From: JACPVF01 sp964502095
Lineage (GTDB): Bacteria > Chloroflexota > Anaerolineae > Anaerolineales > Villigracilaceae
Assembly: GCA_964502095.1 (NCBI GenBank)
Contig: CAZCUF010000001.1
Location: forward strand, 62,001-126,000
Reading direction: 5' to 3'
DNA: 64,000 bases
Shown here: positions 62,216 through 64,000 of the stretch, in pieces
Numbering within the stretch: position 1 is the first letter of the stretch
Layout of the letters: each line of letters starts with the position of its first letter
Notes under the pieces: generated by a model
What the model saw: the letters and a program-made list of their open reading frames with translations, nothing else
Told to the model about the DNA's origin: nothing
The model's database searches: none
Translations under genes and position numbers: made by a program

Positions 62216-63172
62216 TTAACCTAACAAAACATCCAGCTTGCCGTGATCGTCGAAATGCGAGCGGAAGCGTTCAACGAACTCTGCGCGGGTGTACGAATGA
62301 CTTTGCGGGCCGCGCTGTTCGAGGCAATACACCGCCGCCAGCGAACCGATTTCGCCGCATAGAACCCAATCCAGTCCGTGGGCATAACCGGTTAAGAAAC
62401 CGCCGCGGAATGCGTCGCCTACGCCTGTGGGATCGACAATCTCCTTTTCGGGGACGGTCGGGATGAAGTATTCGTTGCCGTTGGTATAAAGATTCGCACC
62501 TTCTTTTCCGCGCGTGATCAGCAACACTTTCACGTGCTTGAGGATTTGCTGAATATCCCAACCGGTCTTTTTGGAGATCAACTCGAATTCGTAATCGTTG
62601 CAAAACAGGAAATGCGCTCCTTCCATATCGCGCGCCAGTTCATCGCCTTCCAGACGAAGCACCTGCTGACTCGGGTCATACAGATATTCGATGCCCAGTT
62701 CGCGGCATTCCGCCGGGAATTTCACCATCGCGTCGGGCGCGCTCGGCGAGACCACTACCAAATCCGGTTTGCTCGGCAGGTTCTTCAGGGATTGACTGGC
62801 GGAGTGCCCCATGGCTCCGGGGTAGAACGAAGCAATTTGAGCGGAAGCACGGTCGGTCGTCGCGAAGAACGAAGCGGTAAATTCGTCCGGGATGATTTGC
62901 ATCAGCGAGGTATCCACACCCTTGGCGTTTAACCAACTCCGATAGTCTTCAAAGTCCACACCCACCGTAGCCATGATGCGCGGCTTCCCGCCAAGCAGGG
63001 CCATGGTATAAGCGATGTTAGGCGCAATGCCGCCGCGCTGTTTCGACATGGAATCGACGAGGAACGAAAGGCTGATCGAATTCAAACGTTCCGGAAGAAT
63101 CTGTTCGCTAAATAATCCGGGAAACGTCATCAAATAATCGTATGCAACTGAGCCAGTCAGGAGAATATCCAC
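62216..63172 (-). CDS. PfkB-family carbohydrate kinase, probable adenosine kinase
   Basis: Predicted 318 aa. GGIAPNIAYTMALLGGKPRI and the C-terminal signature DPTGVGDAFRGGFL (anion hole and catalytic Asp) identify the ribokinase/PfkB family. The placement upstream of ahcY suggests it phosphorylates adenosine released by AhcY to AMP, pulling that reversible reaction forward; a sugar or other nucleoside substrate cannot be excluded. The GTG at 63172 has GGAGG 4 bases before it. The frame to 63247 was rejected because it would cross the hairpin and has no ribosome-binding site. Confidence 0.86.
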   Translation of the reverse strand: MDILLTGSVAYDYLMTFPGLFSEQILPERLNSISLSFLVDSMSKQRGGIAPNIAYTMALLGGKPRIMATVGVDFEDYRSWLNAKGVDTSLMQIIPDEFTASFFATTDRASAQIASFYPGAMGHSASQSLKNLPSKPDLVVVSPSAPDAMVKFPAECRELGIEYLYDPSQQVLRLEGDELARDMEGAHFLFCNDYEFELISKKTGWDIQQILKHVKVLLITRGKEGANLYTNGNEYFIPTVPEKEIVDPTGVGDAFRGGFLTGYAHGLDWVLCGEIGSLAAVYCLEQRGPQSHSYTRAEFVERFRSHFDDHGKLDVLLG

Positions 63173-63197
63173 AGCGCCTCCAGAAGTACGCAGGAAA

Positions 63198-63224
63198 ATG
63201 GCGTGGCACTGAATGCCACGCCAT
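63198..63224 (-). promoter_or_regulatory. Perfect 11-bp hairpin in the leader of the PfkB kinase gene
   Basis: ATGGCGTGGCA (63198-63208) pairs perfectly with TGCCACGCCAT (63214-63224) around CTGAA. On the minus strand it lies between the promoter and the ribosome-binding site. There is no T-run, so it is more likely a stability or control element than a terminator. Confidence 0.5.
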
Positions 63225-63237
63225 TGCAAGCGGGCTG

Positions 63238-63266
63238 AGTTTAACACGCGAAAGCGGAATTGTAAA
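63238..63266 (-). promoter_or_regulatory. Promoter of the PfkB kinase-ahcY operon
   Basis: On the minus strand TTTACA (63266-63261) and TAAACT (63243-63238) are separated by 17 bases. Transcription would start near 63231, about 60 bases before the GTG. Confidence 0.65.
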
Positions 63267-63299
63267 GTTTACAGCGCGCCGAATTTGCGCGCAAAAACC

Positions 63300-63328
63300 T
63301 TAACACCAGCGGAGATTCGTGCAATAAT
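63300..63328 (+). promoter_or_regulatory. Promoter of the peptide-binding protein gene
   Basis: TTAACA (63300-63305) and AATAAT (63323-63328) are 17 bases apart. The mRNA would begin near 63335, giving a ~140-base leader. Confidence 0.6.
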
Positions 63329-63334
63329 ACGAAC

Positions 63335-63474
63335 CATAGACACGGAGTCCATCCGAACGTCTTGTTGGTTCACCACCTGGCCGCGACGACTCGACACAAA
63401 AGACGTCTTTGACGTTGAGTCACAGCGACTTCGTGGTGTATTTTCAATAGGTTCGTAATTCTTAGGAGGAACCC
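63335..63474 (+). promoter_or_regulatory. Structured leader of the peptide-binding protein gene
   Basis: The leader can fold into nested stems: CACCAC (63371-63376) with GTGGTG (63433-63438), GACTC (63388-63392) with GAGTC (63417-63421), and a 12-base palindrome AAAGACGTCTTT (63399-63410) at the centre. I do not recognise a known riboswitch class. It is comparable in length and position to the leader of the liv operon, another substrate-binding protein. Confidence 0.45.
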
Positions 63475-64000
63475 ATGTCTGCTTTTGTCAGGAGAATTCT
63501 TCTATTGATTCTCGCCTCGAGCCTGACCTTTAGCCTGTTCGCATGTGGGACACCGAATCAGCCGCCCTCGCAAACACAATCAACCACCGAAACCCAAGCA
63601 ACGCAAATCCCATCTACAGCGCCGATGCCTGCCAACAAAGATATCGTCATTGTGATTCCCGAAGACCCGCCTTCGTTTAACGCCGTCATTTCGATCACGG
63701 GTTACGACGTGATGGTGATGAAACTCGTCCTGCTTGGCATGACGGGCATAGACCCGGATGGCAATGTCTATCCCGAACTTGCCGCAGAATTACCCACTCT
63801 TGCCAACGGCGATGTAACACAAGACACAGCCAACAATACCATGTCCGTTACATGGAAGATGCGCAAGGACGTTCAATGGGAGGATGGAACTCCGGTCACA
63901 GCCGACGATATGATCTTCACCTACAAAGCCATCACAGACCCGAACACCGGCAACTGGATTCCAGGCATCGACTCGGTGACGAACGTCGAGAAAATCGACG
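63475..64000 (+). CDS. ABC transporter substrate-binding lipoprotein, peptide (SBP_bac_5) type, N-terminal part
   Basis: The reading frame from the ATG at 63475 runs off the right edge after 175 codons. A signal peptide ending in FSLFAC is a lipobox, followed by a Gln/Thr/Pro-rich linker. The mature part (IVIVIPEDPPSFNAVISITG, then LGMTGIDPDGNVYPELAAEL and KMRKDVQWEDGTPVTADDMI) is the start of a DppA/OppA-type binding protein: the segment W(K/R)MRKDVxWEDGTPVTADD is diagnostic. It would catch peptides, nickel or glycosides. TAGGAGGAAC supplies a strong ribosome-binding site. Confidence 0.88.
   Translation, partial: MSAFVRRILLLILASSLTFSLFACGTPNQPPSQTQSTTETQATQIPSTAPMPANKDIVIVIPEDPPSFNAVISITGYDVMVMKLVLLGMTGIDPDGNVYPELAAELPTLANGDVTQDTANNTMSVTWKMRKDVQWEDGTPVTADDMIFTYKAITDPNTGNWIPGIDSVTNVEKID

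Noticed and set aside
63198..63224. The perfect hairpin before the PfkB kinase gene as a terminator
   Set aside because: It has no T-run on either strand and lies between a promoter and the start codon.

Overview
This 64 kb window looks like a contig from a free-living bacterium of the Chloroflexota, most likely class Anaerolineae. That placement is inferred from gene content and style, not from a marker gene. The pointers are many small lipoproteins with a short Thr/Pro/Ala-rich linker after the lipobox, SH3 and LysM surface proteins, baseplate-J-domain and NTT-HEAT-cNMP membrane proteins, an archaeal-length AhcY next to a PfkB kinase, and a TtuA/TtuB tRNA-thiolation pair. Base composition is moderately GC-rich, so many long open frames are antisense shadows. 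I found no rRNA, tRNA, CRISPR array, prophage or insertion sequence.

Layout. 1-10.8 kb: end of a GH25 lysozyme gene, an Ada-like AraC/methyltransferase fusion, an EamA transporter, ttuA-ttuB (minus strand), a GT4 glycosyltransferase, yraN-miaA, an acyl-CoA ligase, ftsH and an ExoIII-type nuclease. 10.8-13.6 kb: a single-domain response regulator, then a DUF192 / LysM-M23 peptidase / cyclic-nucleotide-binding cluster. 13.6-20.7 kb: a complete branched-chain amino-acid-type ABC transporter (binding protein, two permeases, two ATPases) behind a long structured leader, followed by a second binding protein. 20.7-25.9 kb: a CinA-like protein with a degenerate C-terminus, an M14 carboxypeptidase, an amidohydrolase fused to a CYTH domain, and a membrane protein.

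25.93-26.72 kb: the least expected element. It is a lone, AT-rich gene for a histidine phosphatase, bounded by a GTTAGGC core site and a 122-bp imperfect palindrome that has the architecture of an integron attC site. It sits between a chromosomal gene and what looks like that gene's terminator, so it reads as one integron gene cassette at a non-integron location.

26.8-30.3 kb: an ECF sigma factor, a membrane protein, a zinc-finger anti-sigma factor and a glycosidase-like lipoprotein, overlapping in 4-base steps, plus another membrane protein. 30.3-36.8 kb (minus): mltG, ruvX, a baseplate-J protein, a lipoprotein and alaS. 36.9-47.5 kb: mixed metabolism and signalling (dienelactone hydrolase, DUF6295-like, cyclase-like/SRPBCC protein, NTT-HEAT-cNMP transporter, carbonic anhydrase, pirin, Nudix, alpha/beta hydrolase, MGDG-synthase-like glycosyltransferase, methyltransferase, YbaK). 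47.5-54.7 kb: an esterase and then a tyrosine/homogentisate catabolism operon (hppD, FAH family, lipoprotein, degenerate GGDEF protein, hmgA, serine hydrolase) with a well-formed promoter overlapped by an inverted repeat. 54.7-60.6 kb: two paralogous SH3 lipoproteins, typA, an MFS transporter and a triple-LysM protein. 60.8-64 kb: ahcY and a PfkB-family kinase (likely adenosine kinase), then the start of a peptide-type ABC transporter binding protein.

Working together: ahcY, the PfkB kinase and the MtaD-type amidohydrolase would all handle S-adenosylhomocysteine or adenosine products of methylation. The liv operon with its second binding protein and the tyrosine operon suggest a heterotroph using amino acids. 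Several genes have an A/T-rich -10 hexamer about 7 bases before the start codon and no Shine-Dalgarno sequence, which suggests frequent leaderless transcription.
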